Position numbers and translations under genes: made by a program. The notes beneath the pieces were generated by a model that ran no database searches, had not been told where the DNA came from, and saw nothing but the letters and a program-made list of their open reading frames with translations. Positions 34,129 to 42,384 of a stretch of 64,000 bases of DNA are shown one piece after another. Position 1 is the stretch's first letter. Each line of letters starts with the position of its first letter. Origin of the DNA: Massilia terrae (lineage in GTDB: Bacteria > Pseudomonadota > Gammaproteobacteria > Burkholderiales > Burkholderiaceae_D); NCBI RefSeq assembly GCF_024753145.1, contig NZ_JANUGU010000001.1:992001-1056000 (forward strand). The letters run 5' to 3'.

Positions 34129-35232
34129 TCAGGCGGAAAACGGCAGCATCAGGGCGTGCTGGGTGGCGGTGTGCAGGTCGCGCCAGGCGCGGGCGATGTC
34201 GCTGTCACACCTGCGGTCGGCTGCGGCCAGGCCGCACAGCGGATACAGTTCGTCTACCGCGCGCCGCGCCGTATCCACCATGTCCAGCGATGCGCGCTGC
34301 AGTTCGTGGTCGGCGGCCGCGCCGGGGTGTTCGCCGCGGCAGCTCTGGTCCCAGGCGGCGTCGAGCAGTTGGTAGAAGCGTGTGCGCGCCTCGTCCAGTT
34401 CCCGCGGGCCACGCGCCAGCGCCTGCTGCACCTGCGGCAGTTCCGCCAGCGGCTGCTGGGTGATGTGATGGTGGCGGCGTCCGATGATCTCGCGCGCCTG
34501 GCCGATGAAGTTCAGGGCCATGCCGGAGATGTTGGCGGCCAGCGTCACGAAGGCCAGCGACATGAAGGGGAAGTGGTACAACGGTCCCGCTTCCTTCGCG
34601 GCGCCCGGAACGAGGTCGAAAGCATGGCTTGCGTCCACTCGTACCTTGTCAAGACTGAAGGTGTGCGAAGCGGTGGCGACCAGGCCGATGGCGTGCCAGT
34701 TTTCCTCGATCCTCACTTGGGCTGCCGGCACCACGAAGGCGCGGATGCGCGGCTTGCCGGCCTCGTCGAGCAGCGGTGCGCCATCCTGGCGGATCACGGC
34801 GTTCATCGTGAAGTGGGTGGTCATCGGTGCGCCGGTCGCGAAGTTCCAGCGTCCGCTGAGGCGGTAGCCGTCACCGTCGATGTCGGCATAGCCGGATGGG
34901 GCGCCGCTGCCTCCGAGGCAGACGCGCGGCGTGGCGACGATGCCGCGCGCCAGTTCCGGCGAAAGGAAGCCCGTGAACCAGCCGGCGCCCGCGCATAGCG
35001 TGACGGTCCATCCGGTGCTGCCGTCGGCCGCGCTGAGCGCTTCCTCCAGCCGCACGCCCTGTGGCAGCGCGAGTTCGGCGCCGCCCATCGATTCAGGGGC
35101 GAACATGCGCAACCAGCCGCGCTGGTGGATCAGTTCCTGCACGGGTGCGGCCAGCATGCCGGTGCGTTCGGAATCGGCCGCGCAGCGGCGGATCAGGGCG
35201 GCGTCTTCCGCCGCGAGTACGCCGGTCATCAT
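34129..35232 (-). CDS. Acyl-CoA dehydrogenase-fold flavin monooxygenase-like protein
   Basis: The 367-aa protein has the acyl-CoA dehydrogenase fold, with an N-terminal helical domain, a beta domain (GGSGAPSGYADIDGDGYRLSGRWNFATGA) and a C-terminal helical domain of the Acyl-CoA_dh_2 type. This combination is found in the two-component flavin monooxygenase group (HpaB/DszC-like) rather than in true fatty acyl-CoA dehydrogenases. No catalytic Glu of the beta-oxidation enzymes is obvious. Its ATG is directly after the pncA stop (35233). The flavin reductase it would need is not adjacent. The substrate is unknown. Confidence 0.72.
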   Translation of the reverse strand: MMTGVLAAEDAALIRRCAADSERTGMLAAPVQELIHQRGWLRMFAPESMGGAELALPQGVRLEEALSAADGSTGWTVTLCAGAGWFTGFLSPELARGIVATPRVCLGGSGAPSGYADIDGDGYRLSGRWNFATGAPMTTHFTMNAVIRQDGAPLLDEAGKPRIRAFVVPAAQVRIEENWHAIGLVATASHTFSLDKVRVDASHAFDLVPGAAKEAGPLYHFPFMSLAFVTLAANISGMALNFIGQAREIIGRRHHHITQQPLAELPQVQQALARGPRELDEARTRFYQLLDAAWDQSCRGEHPGAAADHELQRASLDMVDTARRAVDELYPLCGLAAADRRCDSDIARAWRDLHTATQHALMLPFSA

Positions 35233-35838
35233 TCAGGACACCGACAGCGCGGTCATGCCGTGGTCGCCGATGCGAACCGCGACGGCGCCGCGCGCCACCA
35301 TGCGGTCCAGCGCGCGCGTGCCGTCGCCGGGATGCACGTCCACCGCGCGCATCGCTTCGGGCACGATCAGGGTCTCGAAGCCTTCGTCGAGGGCGTCGGT
35401 GACGGTGTTGAGCACGCAGTAGTCGGTCGCCAGGCCGCACACCGTCACGCGGGTGATGCCGCGTTCGCGCAGCTGCTGGGCGAGGTCGGTGCCGTTGAAG
35501 GCGGAGTAGGCGTCCTGGTCGGCGGTATCGGCCTTGGAGATGATGATCGCGTCATCCGGCAAGGCCAGTTCGTTGGCGAATTCTGCGCCGCGGGTGTCGG
35601 CGACACAGTGCGGTGGCCAAGGGCCGCCTTGTTCCTTGAAGGAGCAGTGATCGCCGGGATGCCAGTCGCGCGATGCGAACACGGGACGGTGCTCGTCGCC
35701 GAACCAGGCCAGCAGGCGGTTGATCGGGGCGATGACTTCGTGCCCTGCGGGGACAGCGAGGCTGCCGCCGGGGAGGAAGTCGTATTGCAGGTCGATGACG
35801 AGCAGGGCGTCCTGCGGGCCGAGATGGATCGCGCTCAT
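35233..35838 (-). CDS. pncA: Nicotinamidase/pyrazinamidase
   Basis: The 201-aa enzyme deamidates nicotinamide to nicotinate in NAD salvage. It has the catalytic Asp in LVIDLQYDF (Asp16), metal-binding SRDWHPGDHCSF, KADTADQDAYSAF with the catalytic Lys, and the nucleophile Cys in GLATDYCV. Its stop codon abuts the start of the flavin monooxygenase-like gene, and a LysE gene follows. A REP-like palindrome lies upstream. There is no strong ribosome-binding site at the ATG. Confidence 0.92.
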   Translation of the reverse strand: MSAIHLGPQDALLVIDLQYDFLPGGSLAVPAGHEVIAPINRLLAWFGDEHRPVFASRDWHPGDHCSFKEQGGPWPPHCVADTRGAEFANELALPDDAIIISKADTADQDAYSAFNGTDLAQQLRERGITRVTVCGLATDYCVLNTVTDALDEGFETLIVPEAMRAVDVHPGDGTRALDRMVARGAVAVRIGDHGMTALSVS

Positions 35839-35890
35839 GGTGGGGGCTCTGATTGCTTGAACATCGCCATTCTACGATACCGCCTAATAC

Positions 35891-35922
35891 ACCGTCGTTC
35901 CCGCGGAGGCGGGAACGACGGT
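35891..35922. repeat. REP-like palindrome, copy B
   Basis: ACCGTCGTTCCCGC (35891-35904) and GCGGGAACGACGGT (35909-35922) are perfect 14-bp arms with a GGAG loop. It is the longest perfect copy of the family here. It lies just after the xth stop and before pncA, both on the minus strand. Confidence 0.85.
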
Positions 35923-35932
35923 CGGTTTGATG

Positions 35933-36706
35933 CTACAGGTCGAGTTCGACCCACGTCGGCGCGTGGTCGCTCGGCTTTTCGCGCGCCCGCACGAAACGGT
36001 CCACATCCGCCCCGCGCAGCGCCGGCGCCAGGGCGGGGCTGAGCAGCAGGTGGTCGATGCGAATCCCGGCATCGCGGCCGAAGGCGTTGCGGAAGTAGTC
36101 CCAGAATGTGTAGATCGTCTCGCCCGGATGCATGGCGCGCAGCGCATCCAGCCAGCCCTGGGCGACCAGCCGGTGGAACGCATCCCGGCTCTCCGGCCGG
36201 AACAGCGCGTCGTTGACCCAGCGTTCCGGCTTGTACACGTCCAGGTCGGTCGGCATCACATTGAAGTCGCCGGCCAGGATCACCTTGCGCTCGCTCGCGA
36301 TCAGCTCCGCGCCACGCGTGATCAGGCGCTCGAACCACGACAGCTTGTAATCGAACTTCGGTCCGGGCGCCGGATTCCCGTTCGGCAGGTAGAGGCAGCA
36401 CACGTGCAAGCCGTCGACACTGGCCTCGATGAAGCGGCTCTGCTCGTCCGTCGGGTCGCCCGGCAGGCCGCGCTGGATCTCCTGCGGCTCGGTGCCGCGC
36501 GCCAGGATGGCCACGCCGTTCCAGCTTTTCTGGCCGTGCCAGATCACGCCGTAGCCGGCGTCACGGATCGCCTGTTCCGGGAATTTCTCCTGCGGCGCCT
36601 TGAGCTCCTGGAGGCAAGCCACATCGGGCTTGGTCTCCTCGAGCCATTGAAGCAGGGCTGGCAGGCGGCTGCCGATGCCGTTGACGTTGAAGGTCGCGAC
36701 GCGCAT
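35933..36706 (-). CDS. xth: Exodeoxyribonuclease III
   Basis: The 257-aa enzyme removes 3' blocks and cuts at abasic sites in base-excision repair. It matches the ExoIII/APE fold: MRVATFNVNGIGSRLPALL, LQELKAPQ with the metal Glu, CLYLPNGNP, AGDFNVMPTDLDVY with the catalytic Asp/Asn, and a terminal SDHAPTWVEL with the catalytic Asp-His. The start at 36706 follows GGAGAAACC. A 17-codon extension was rejected. It is a single-gene unit bounded by a REP-like palindrome. Confidence 0.94.
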   Translation of the reverse strand: MRVATFNVNGIGSRLPALLQWLEETKPDVACLQELKAPQEKFPEQAIRDAGYGVIWHGQKSWNGVAILARGTEPQEIQRGLPGDPTDEQSRFIEASVDGLHVCCLYLPNGNPAPGPKFDYKLSWFERLITRGAELIASERKVILAGDFNVMPTDLDVYKPERWVNDALFRPESRDAFHRLVAQGWLDALRAMHPGETIYTFWDYFRNAFGRDAGIRIDHLLLSPALAPALRGADVDRFVRAREKPSDHAPTWVELDL

Positions 36707-36848
36707 GGTTTCTCCGTGTTGTTGGACGCTTGATTGTCCCGCAGGACGACCGGGCATGACGCACGGGTCGCGGGCTGCGCCATTTTACTTTGTTGCCGCC
36801 GTATTCATGACCTATACTCGGCCATTCACTTTCAGTCGCGGAGGAAGC

Positions 36849-38000
36849 ATGGCGGTTGGTCGAATCTTGTCCTTGTCGGCGCTTGCGCTGGCGGTGCACG
36901 CGGCAGCATGGGCTGCGCCTTCGGAGCCGCTGGAAGTGCGTATCGGTCTCGCCGATGCCTTGACTGGCCCGCTGGCCAATTTCGGCAAGGACGACGAGAA
37001 CGGCGCGCGCATGGCCATCGACGAACTCAATGCGCGCGGCGTGAGTATCGGCGGACGCAAGGCGCGCTTCGTGCTGCTGGCCGAGGACGACGCCAGCGAG
37101 CCGCGCATGGCCACATCGGTGGCGCAGAAGTTCGTGGACGCGAAGGTGAATGCCGTGATCGGACACGAGACCTCGGGCACCAGCATCCCGGCGTCGAAGA
37201 TCTATTTCGATGCCGGCATCCCGCAGATCACCACCTCGGCAACCAGCCCGCAGTACACGGAGCAGGGCTTCAATACCACCTTCCGCACAGTGAGCAACGA
37301 CAAGCAGCTCGGGCGCGCGCTGGGACGCTACGCGGGCAAAGTGCTGGGCCTGAAGCGGGTCGCGCTGATTGATGACCATACGGCGTATGGACAGGGCCTG
37401 GCCAGTGAATTCGTCAAAGGCTTCAAGGAATCCGGCGGCAACATCGTCGCGCGCGAGGCGACCAATGACAAGGCGGCCGAATTTGGGCCGATCCTCACCC
37501 GCATCCGTGCGCTCCGCCCCGAGATGATCTTCTTCGGCGGGATGACGCCGGTGGCCGCGCCGATGCTGCGCCAGATGAAGGCGCTCGGCATGGGCCAGCT
37601 GCGTTTCATGGGCGGCGACGGCATCTGCACCGACCAGATGCTGACGCTGGCGCAGGGCGCGATGGCGGAAGGCCAGGTGCTGTGCGCTGGATCCGGCGGC
37701 GTCGACGAGGCGCACGGCGCGGCGCTGGCTCGCTGGCGCGCCGACTACCGCAAGCGCTTCGGCATCGACAGCCTGATCTACTCGCCCTACGTCTACGATT
37801 CCGTGATGGCGCTGGCGGCGGCAATGGAGAAGGCCGGATCGAGCACGCCGGCGCAATACCGCCCGGTGCTGGCCTCGAACGTGCACAAGGGCGTGACCGG
37901 GCCGATCGCATTCGACCAGCGCGGCGATATCCGCGACGGCACGCTGACGCTGTACACCTTCAGGAACGGGCAGCGCGCCATGCTGGGCGTGATCCGCTAG
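36849..38000 (+). CDS. Branched-chain amino-acid ABC transporter substrate-binding protein (1)
   Basis: The 383-aa periplasmic protein has a signal peptide (LSLSALALAVHAAAWA). The mature part follows the LivJ/LivK type 1 periplasmic-binding fold: RIGLADALTGPLANFGKDDENGARMAIDELN, then VNAVIGHETSGTSIPASKIY and VYDSVMALAAAMEKAG. The ATG at 36849 has GAGGAA upstream. It is followed by a close paralogue. No ABC permease or ATPase genes are adjacent, so the membrane part must be elsewhere. The ligand could be Leu/Ile/Val or another amide compound. Confidence 0.88.
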   Translation: MAVGRILSLSALALAVHAAAWAAPSEPLEVRIGLADALTGPLANFGKDDENGARMAIDELNARGVSIGGRKARFVLLAEDDASEPRMATSVAQKFVDAKVNAVIGHETSGTSIPASKIYFDAGIPQITTSATSPQYTEQGFNTTFRTVSNDKQLGRALGRYAGKVLGLKRVALIDDHTAYGQGLASEFVKGFKESGGNIVAREATNDKAAEFGPILTRIRALRPEMIFFGGMTPVAAPMLRQMKALGMGQLRFMGGDGICTDQMLTLAQGAMAEGQVLCAGSGGVDEAHGAALARWRADYRKRFGIDSLIYSPYVYDSVMALAAAMEKAGSSTPAQYRPVLASNVHKGVTGPIAFDQRGDIRDGTLTLYTFRNGQRAMLGVIR

Positions 38001-38108
38001 CCCGGCCTTATAGCAAGCGCTTCTTTCGATATTGCCATTACGTCCTTCGGGACGGCCGCCGCATCCCCTATACTGGCGAGCTGGTATTCATCGCTGTCTG
38101 GAGATTTC

Positions 38109-39254
38109 ATGTTCGTACGCCGTTATTTCGCCATACCCGCCATCGCCCTCGCGGCGCCGCTCAGCGCCATGGCCGCCGACCAGCTCACCGTCAAGATCGG
38201 CCACGTGGCCGCGGTCAGCGGGCCGCTGTCGTACTTCGGCAAGGACAACGAGAACGGCGCGCGCATGGCGATCGATGAGCTCAACTCGCGCAACATCACC
38301 ATCGGCGGAAAGAAGGCGAAATTCGTGCTGCTGGCAGAGGACGACGCCGGCGAGCCGCGCCTGGCCACCGTGGTCGCGCAGAAGCTGGTGGACGCCAAGG
38401 TCAATGCCGTGATCGGCCACGAGACCTCGGGCACCTCGATCCCGGCATCCAAGATCTACCACGACGCTGGCATCCCCGAGATTTCGGCCGCCACCACCAG
38501 CCCGAAATACACCGAGCAGGGCTTCAACACCACCTTCCGCGTGGTGGTCAACGACAAGCAGCTGGGCCGCACCCTTGGCCGCTACGCCGTCAAGGACATG
38601 AAGGCCAAGCGCGTCGCGCTGATCGATGACCGTACCGCCTACGGCCAGGGCATCGCGGCGGAATTCGTCAAGGGCCTGCAGGAAGCCGGCGGCGCCATCG
38701 TCACCAAGGAATACACCGACGACAAGAAGACCGAATTCGGCGCGATCCTGACCAAGGTGCGCGCAAGCAATCCGGACCTGATCTTCTTCGGCGGGATGAG
38801 CGCCGTGGCCGGCCCGATGCTGCACCAGATGAAGGCGCTCGGCATGGGCAAGCTGCGCTTCATCGGCGGCGACGGCATCTGCTCCGATGAAATCGCGACG
38901 CTGTCTCAAGGTGCGATGAGCGACGGCCAGGTAGTGTGCGCCGAAGCGGGCGGCATCGAGGATTCGGCCAAGGCCGGGCTGGAGAAGTTCAACGCCAACT
39001 ACAAGAAGCGTTTCGGCATCGACGTGCAGATCTACGCGCCCTATGTGTACGACTCGATCATGACCATCGTCGAGGCGATGGTGAAGGCCGGTTCGGCCGA
39101 GCCGGCCAAATACCTGCCGGTGCTGGCGCAGATCCGCCACAGCGGGCTGACTGGCCTGATCGCCTTCGACCAGCGCGGCGACATCCGCGACGGCACGCTG
39201 ACCCTGTACACCTTCAAGAACGGCCACCGCACCAGGATCGCCGTCACCAAGTAA
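38109..39254 (+). CDS. Branched-chain amino-acid ABC transporter substrate-binding protein (2)
   Basis: This 381-aa protein is a tandem paralogue of the one at 36849 and matches it along the full length (for example GKDNENGARMAIDELN, VNAVIGHETSGTSIPASKIY, TEQGFNTTFR and the end FDQRGDIRDGTLTLYTFKNG). It has a signal peptide ending near LSAMA. The two copies differ mainly in surface and central segments, which may mean different ligands. The gap of 108 nt has room for a separate promoter. There is no permease or ATPase gene beside it. Confidence 0.88.
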   Translation: MFVRRYFAIPAIALAAPLSAMAADQLTVKIGHVAAVSGPLSYFGKDNENGARMAIDELNSRNITIGGKKAKFVLLAEDDAGEPRLATVVAQKLVDAKVNAVIGHETSGTSIPASKIYHDAGIPEISAATTSPKYTEQGFNTTFRVVVNDKQLGRTLGRYAVKDMKAKRVALIDDRTAYGQGIAAEFVKGLQEAGGAIVTKEYTDDKKTEFGAILTKVRASNPDLIFFGGMSAVAGPMLHQMKALGMGKLRFIGGDGICSDEIATLSQGAMSDGQVVCAEAGGIEDSAKAGLEKFNANYKKRFGIDVQIYAPYVYDSIMTIVEAMVKAGSAEPAKYLPVLAQIRHSGLTGLIAFDQRGDIRDGTLTLYTFKNGHRTRIAVTK

Positions 39255-39314
39255 GCTTCTGCAGGCGGAGCGGATGGCAGGTATCATGCTGCCTTTTCCG
39301 ACTTCGCTTGCAGC

Positions 39315-39356
39315 ATGACTCAACAAGAACAAGGAGCGCCACGTGCTCCGCAATGA
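39315..39356 (+). other. 13-codon upstream reading frame overlapping the MFS start
   Basis: ATG at 39315 opens a 13-codon frame (MTQQEQGAPRAPQ) that ends at TGA 39354-39356, beyond the GTG start of the MFS gene at 39343. The frame covers the AAGGAG (39331-39336) used by that gene. It lacks a clear ribosome-binding site of its own. It may be chance or a translated leader. Confidence 0.25.
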
Positions 39357-40539
39357 TCCGGCGGCCAGCGTGGCCGCGATGCCGGCCTGGCTGACGGTGC
39401 TGATCGCCGCCGCCTGCGGCCTGATCGTCGCCAATCTCTACTATGCACAGCCCCTGCTCGGGCCGATCAGCCGGAGCATCGGCCTGCGGCCCGCGGCCGC
39501 GGGGCTGATCGTCACGCTGACCCAGGTCGGCTACGGCGCCGGACTGCTGCTCATCGTCCCGCTGGGCGACCTGCTTGAAAACCGCAAGTTGATCCTGTCG
39601 CTGGTCGCGCTGCAGACCGGCGCGCTGCTGCTCGCGGTGCTGGTCGGCCAGCCGTCCGCCTTCATGCTGGCGGCACTGCTGATCGGCTTCACGGCGGTCG
39701 CTGTGCAGGTGCTGGTGCCTTACGCTTCGCATATGGCGCCGGAAGCGCTGCGCGGGCGCGTGGTCGGCAATGTCATGAGCGGGCTGATGTTCGGGATCAT
39801 GCTGGCGCGTCCGGTGGCCAGCATGATCACTTACCGCTGGTCGTGGCAGGTGGTGTACGTGGTGTCGGCGGTGGTGATGGTGCTGCTGGGTGTGGTGCTG
39901 CGCTTGCTGCTGCCGGTGCGCCATCCACATTCGCGCAGCGGCTACGTCGCGCTGCTCGCATCGATGGGCGGCATTGTCGCCAAATACAGCGTGCTGCGGC
40001 GGCGCGGGCTTTATCAAGCCGGCATGTTCGGCTCGTTCAGCGTGTTCTGGACCGTGACGCCCTTGCTGCTGACCAGCCCTACATATGGACTGACGCAGCG
40101 CGGCGTGGGGATGTTCGCGCTGGCTGGGGTGGCTGGCGCGATCGCGGCGCCGATCGCGGGGCGGGTGGCAGACCGGGGACTGGTCCGGCCGGCGTCGACC
40201 TTCTGCATGGCGGCGGCCATCGTCGCTTACGGGATGACACTGGTGGCGCCGGCCGGCTCGACGGTCGCGCTTGGGCTGCTGGTGGCGGCGGCGATCCTGC
40301 TGGATTTTGGCGTCACAGGCAACCTGGTGCTGGGCCAGCGAGTGATTTTCGGACTGGATCCGCATTCGCGCAGCCGCGTGAACGGCATCTATATGGCGAC
40401 CTTCTTCGCGGGTGGCGCGATCGGATCGGCACTGTCGGCGTGGACCTTCGAGCGATGGGGATGGGGCGCGACGGCGGCGTTGGGGATGGCGCTGCCGGCG
40501 GCGGCGCTGCTGTACTTCGCTACCGAGAAGCGCGACTAA
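39343..40539 (+). CDS. MFS transporter
   Basis: The 398-aa protein has about twelve hydrophobic helices. The segment PLGDLLENRKLILSLVAL after helix 2 matches the major facilitator loop motif, and VAGAIAAPIAGRVADRG is its second-half copy. It is related to the drug/sugar exporters of the YnfM/AraJ type. The start is GTG at 39343, with AAGGAG 6 nt upstream; the nearby ATG at 39315 is out of frame. A REP-like palindrome follows the stop and probably acts as a bidirectional end of transcription. The substrate is unknown. Confidence 0.86.
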   Translation: MLRNDPAASVAAMPAWLTVLIAAACGLIVANLYYAQPLLGPISRSIGLRPAAAGLIVTLTQVGYGAGLLLIVPLGDLLENRKLILSLVALQTGALLLAVLVGQPSAFMLAALLIGFTAVAVQVLVPYASHMAPEALRGRVVGNVMSGLMFGIMLARPVASMITYRWSWQVVYVVSAVVMVLLGVVLRLLLPVRHPHSRSGYVALLASMGGIVAKYSVLRRRGLYQAGMFGSFSVFWTVTPLLLTSPTYGLTQRGVGMFALAGVAGAIAAPIAGRVADRGLVRPASTFCMAAAIVAYGMTLVAPAGSTVALGLLVAAAILLDFGVTGNLVLGQRVIFGLDPHSRSRVNGIYMATFFAGGAIGSALSAWTFERWGWGATAALGMALPAAALLYFATEKRD

Positions 40540-40542
40540 GGT

Positions 40543-40576
40543 AGAACGTCGTTCCCGCTTTCGGTAACGACGTTCT
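40543..40576. repeat. REP-like palindrome, copy C
   Basis: AGAACGTCGTTCCCG (40543-40557) and CGGTAACGACGTTCT (40562-40576) are 15-bp arms with one mismatch and a CTTT loop. It lies between the convergent MFS and merP-like genes. Confidence 0.8.
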
Positions 40577-40599
40577 CTATTCTGAGGAGTGCGGCCGGC

Positions 40600-40884
40600 T
40601 TATCGCGCGGCGGTCTTGATCATGCCGGGATAGCCCGCATCGGCCGTCGCCTTTTTCAGGTCATCGACACTCGCCTTGGCGTCATCAAACACGATCACGG
40701 CTTCGCGCCGCTCGTAGCTTACCTTCACCTTCGACACCCCCGGCACCTTGTTCAGCGCTGCCTTGATGGTGATCGGGCAGGTGGCGCAATCCATGGTGGG
40801 GATGTTGAGCGAGACGGTCTGCGGCTTGGCCAGCGCCAGCGCGGGGACGGCCAGCAGTGCGGCCAGTAGCAATGTGGGCTTCAT
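40600..40884 (-). CDS. merP: MerP-like periplasmic metal-binding protein
   Basis: The 94-aa protein has a signal peptide (MKPTLLLAALLAVPALALA). The heavy-metal-associated domain follows with NIPTMDCATCPITIKAAL, where Cys33 and Cys36 form the metal site of MerP. In mercury operons MerP hands Hg(II) to MerT. The start at 40884 begins the signal peptide. It lies 7 nt after merT and is the last gene of a four-gene operon. No merR or merA is present, so the metal may not be mercury. Confidence 0.85.
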   Translation of the reverse strand: MKPTLLLAALLAVPALALAKPQTVSLNIPTMDCATCPITIKAALNKVPGVSKVKVSYERREAVIVFDDAKASVDDLKKATADAGYPGMIKTAAR

Positions 40885-40891
40885 GAGCGGC

Positions 40892-41260
40892 TCAATAGAA
40901 AAGCGGTGCAAACAGGGGAAAGCTTAACAGCAGCGCGACGAACACGGCGCAGGCGACGAAGATGCGCCGGGTGAACGGCCGCGTGGCTTCGCAGGCGTCG
41001 GCGTCGCAATCGCGCACGGGGCGCAGCACCAGGTAGCCGGCGCACCCGATCGCGGCCACGGCCAGCACTTCGAACACCGGCGTGACCGGCTTGAGCGCCA
41101 CCAGGTGCGACATCCACGCGCCCGTGACGCCGGCCAGCACCAGCACCAGCGGCAGCACGCAGCAGGTCGACGCGAGCAGCGTCGACACCACCGCCACCGC
41201 CATCAGGCGCAGGCCGAATTGTTCGCGGCCCGGACGCAGGGCCGCGCGCTGCTGGTTCAT
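40892..41260 (-). CDS. merT: MerT-like metal transport protein
   Basis: The 122-aa inner-membrane protein has three hydrophobic helices. Helix 1 contains the vicinal pair Cys33-Cys34 (LLASTCCVLPLVLVLAG), the entry site of MerT. The cytoplasmic loop holds a second pair, Cys85 and Cys90 (VRDCDADAC). These are the known transfer sites for Hg(II). It overlaps the transglutaminase-like gene by 4 nt (ATGA). Together with MerP it should bring a soft metal ion into the cell, which is odd without a reductase. Confidence 0.85.
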   Translation of the reverse strand: MNQQRAALRPGREQFGLRLMAVAVVSTLLASTCCVLPLVLVLAGVTGAWMSHLVALKPVTPVFEVLAVAAIGCAGYLVLRPVRDCDADACEATRPFTRRIFVACAVFVALLLSFPLFAPLFY

Positions 41261-42384
41261 GCCTTGATTTCCCGTGCGCTGATGGTGTACTTGAAGCTGG
41301 CCGGATCGAGCGAGTCGTAGGCTTCGCCGTTGGTCTGCGCCTGCGGGTACATCAGGAAGCCGACCTTGGCGCCGTGCGCGCCTTGCAGCTGCACGTCGTG
41401 CGCGAAGTTATAGCCCATCCAGTTGCCTTCCCAGCCGCCGAACAGCGCCTTGCGGACCGGCGCCACCAGCGGATTGTCGGCGTCCTTGATCCAGGTGGCG
41501 GTCTCCATGCGCATCACCTTGCCGACGTCGGCCGGATCCATCGCGACCCAGCCGTGCTTGCGCAGGTAGACTTCGGCGCGGCAGTGCTGCGCGCCCTGCA
41601 GCGACGCGCTGCTGGCGCCCAGCTGGTTGTAGCCAAAGGCCGACGGCGCCAGGCGGATGCCGTAGACGTCGCGCGCCGGCACGCCGGCCGCGCGGCACAG
41701 GCCGACAAACAGGCCGTTGATGTCGCCGCACTTGCCGCCGAAGTTACCGGTTTCGAGCATGGTCTTGATATCGCCGGTGCCGCAGCCGCGCACCTTCGGC
41801 TCGCGGAAGGTGTTCAGCACGATCCAGTCGTAGATGCGCTGGACCTTCTCGACGTCGGTGCGGGCGCCGGACACGATCTGCAGCGAGGTCTTGCGCACGA
41901 TGCCGTCGGTCGGCATCAGGTCGGTCGGGCGCAGCCACATTTGCAGGTCCTGCGCGGATTCGGTTTGGGCCGGGGCCTGGCGCCAGTCCTGCGCGCGGCT
42001 GCGGGTCTGCACGCGGCTGGCCACTTCCAGCACCGGCGGCTTGCTGCCGTCGAAATCGGCGACGAGGTAGCGCGCGCCAAAGCGCGGATCCGCGCCCAGC
42101 TTCGCCGCGGCCGCGTTGCCGGACCAGTTGCTGGAGATCGAGCGCTGCCACGGCGTGTCGATAGACGGCACCGGCACCCACACGGTCGACGGGCCGTTAC
42201 CGTGCGCCAGTTCGACGCGGGTGACGACTTCGAAGGTGCGCCAGTCGCCCGGCTGCGGATCGAAGTGGCGCTCGGCCTGCTGGGCTTGGGCCAGCAGGGT
42301 TTGCGGCAGGGCGCCGAACAGCAGCGCGCCGCCGGCGGATTTCAGCAGCGCTCGGCGGCCTTGGGAGGTGGTCGAATCATTCAT
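41257..42384 (-). CDS. Exported transglutaminase-like protein
   Basis: The 375-aa protein has a twin-arginine-type signal (GRRALLKSAGGALLFGALP). The transglutaminase-like core holds the triad: Cys219 in GGKCGDINGLFVGLCRAAG, His267 in QHCRAEVYL and Asp283 in AMDPAD. An N-terminal beta region with VELAHGNGPSTVWVPVP is common in such proteins. They act as cysteine proteases or amide-modifying enzymes in the periplasm. It overlaps tlpA upstream and merT downstream by 4 nt each, so all four products are made together. Its substrate is unknown, but the context points to metal or thiol handling. Confidence 0.85.
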   Translation of the reverse strand: MNDSTTSQGRRALLKSAGGALLFGALPQTLLAQAQQAERHFDPQPGDWRTFEVVTRVELAHGNGPSTVWVPVPSIDTPWQRSISSNWSGNAAAAKLGADPRFGARYLVADFDGSKPPVLEVASRVQTRSRAQDWRQAPAQTESAQDLQMWLRPTDLMPTDGIVRKTSLQIVSGARTDVEKVQRIYDWIVLNTFREPKVRGCGTGDIKTMLETGNFGGKCGDINGLFVGLCRAAGVPARDVYGIRLAPSAFGYNQLGASSASLQGAQHCRAEVYLRKHGWVAMDPADVGKVMRMETATWIKDADNPLVAPVRKALFGGWEGNWMGYNFAHDVQLQGAHGAKVGFLMYPQAQTNGEAYDSLDPASFKYTISAREIKA

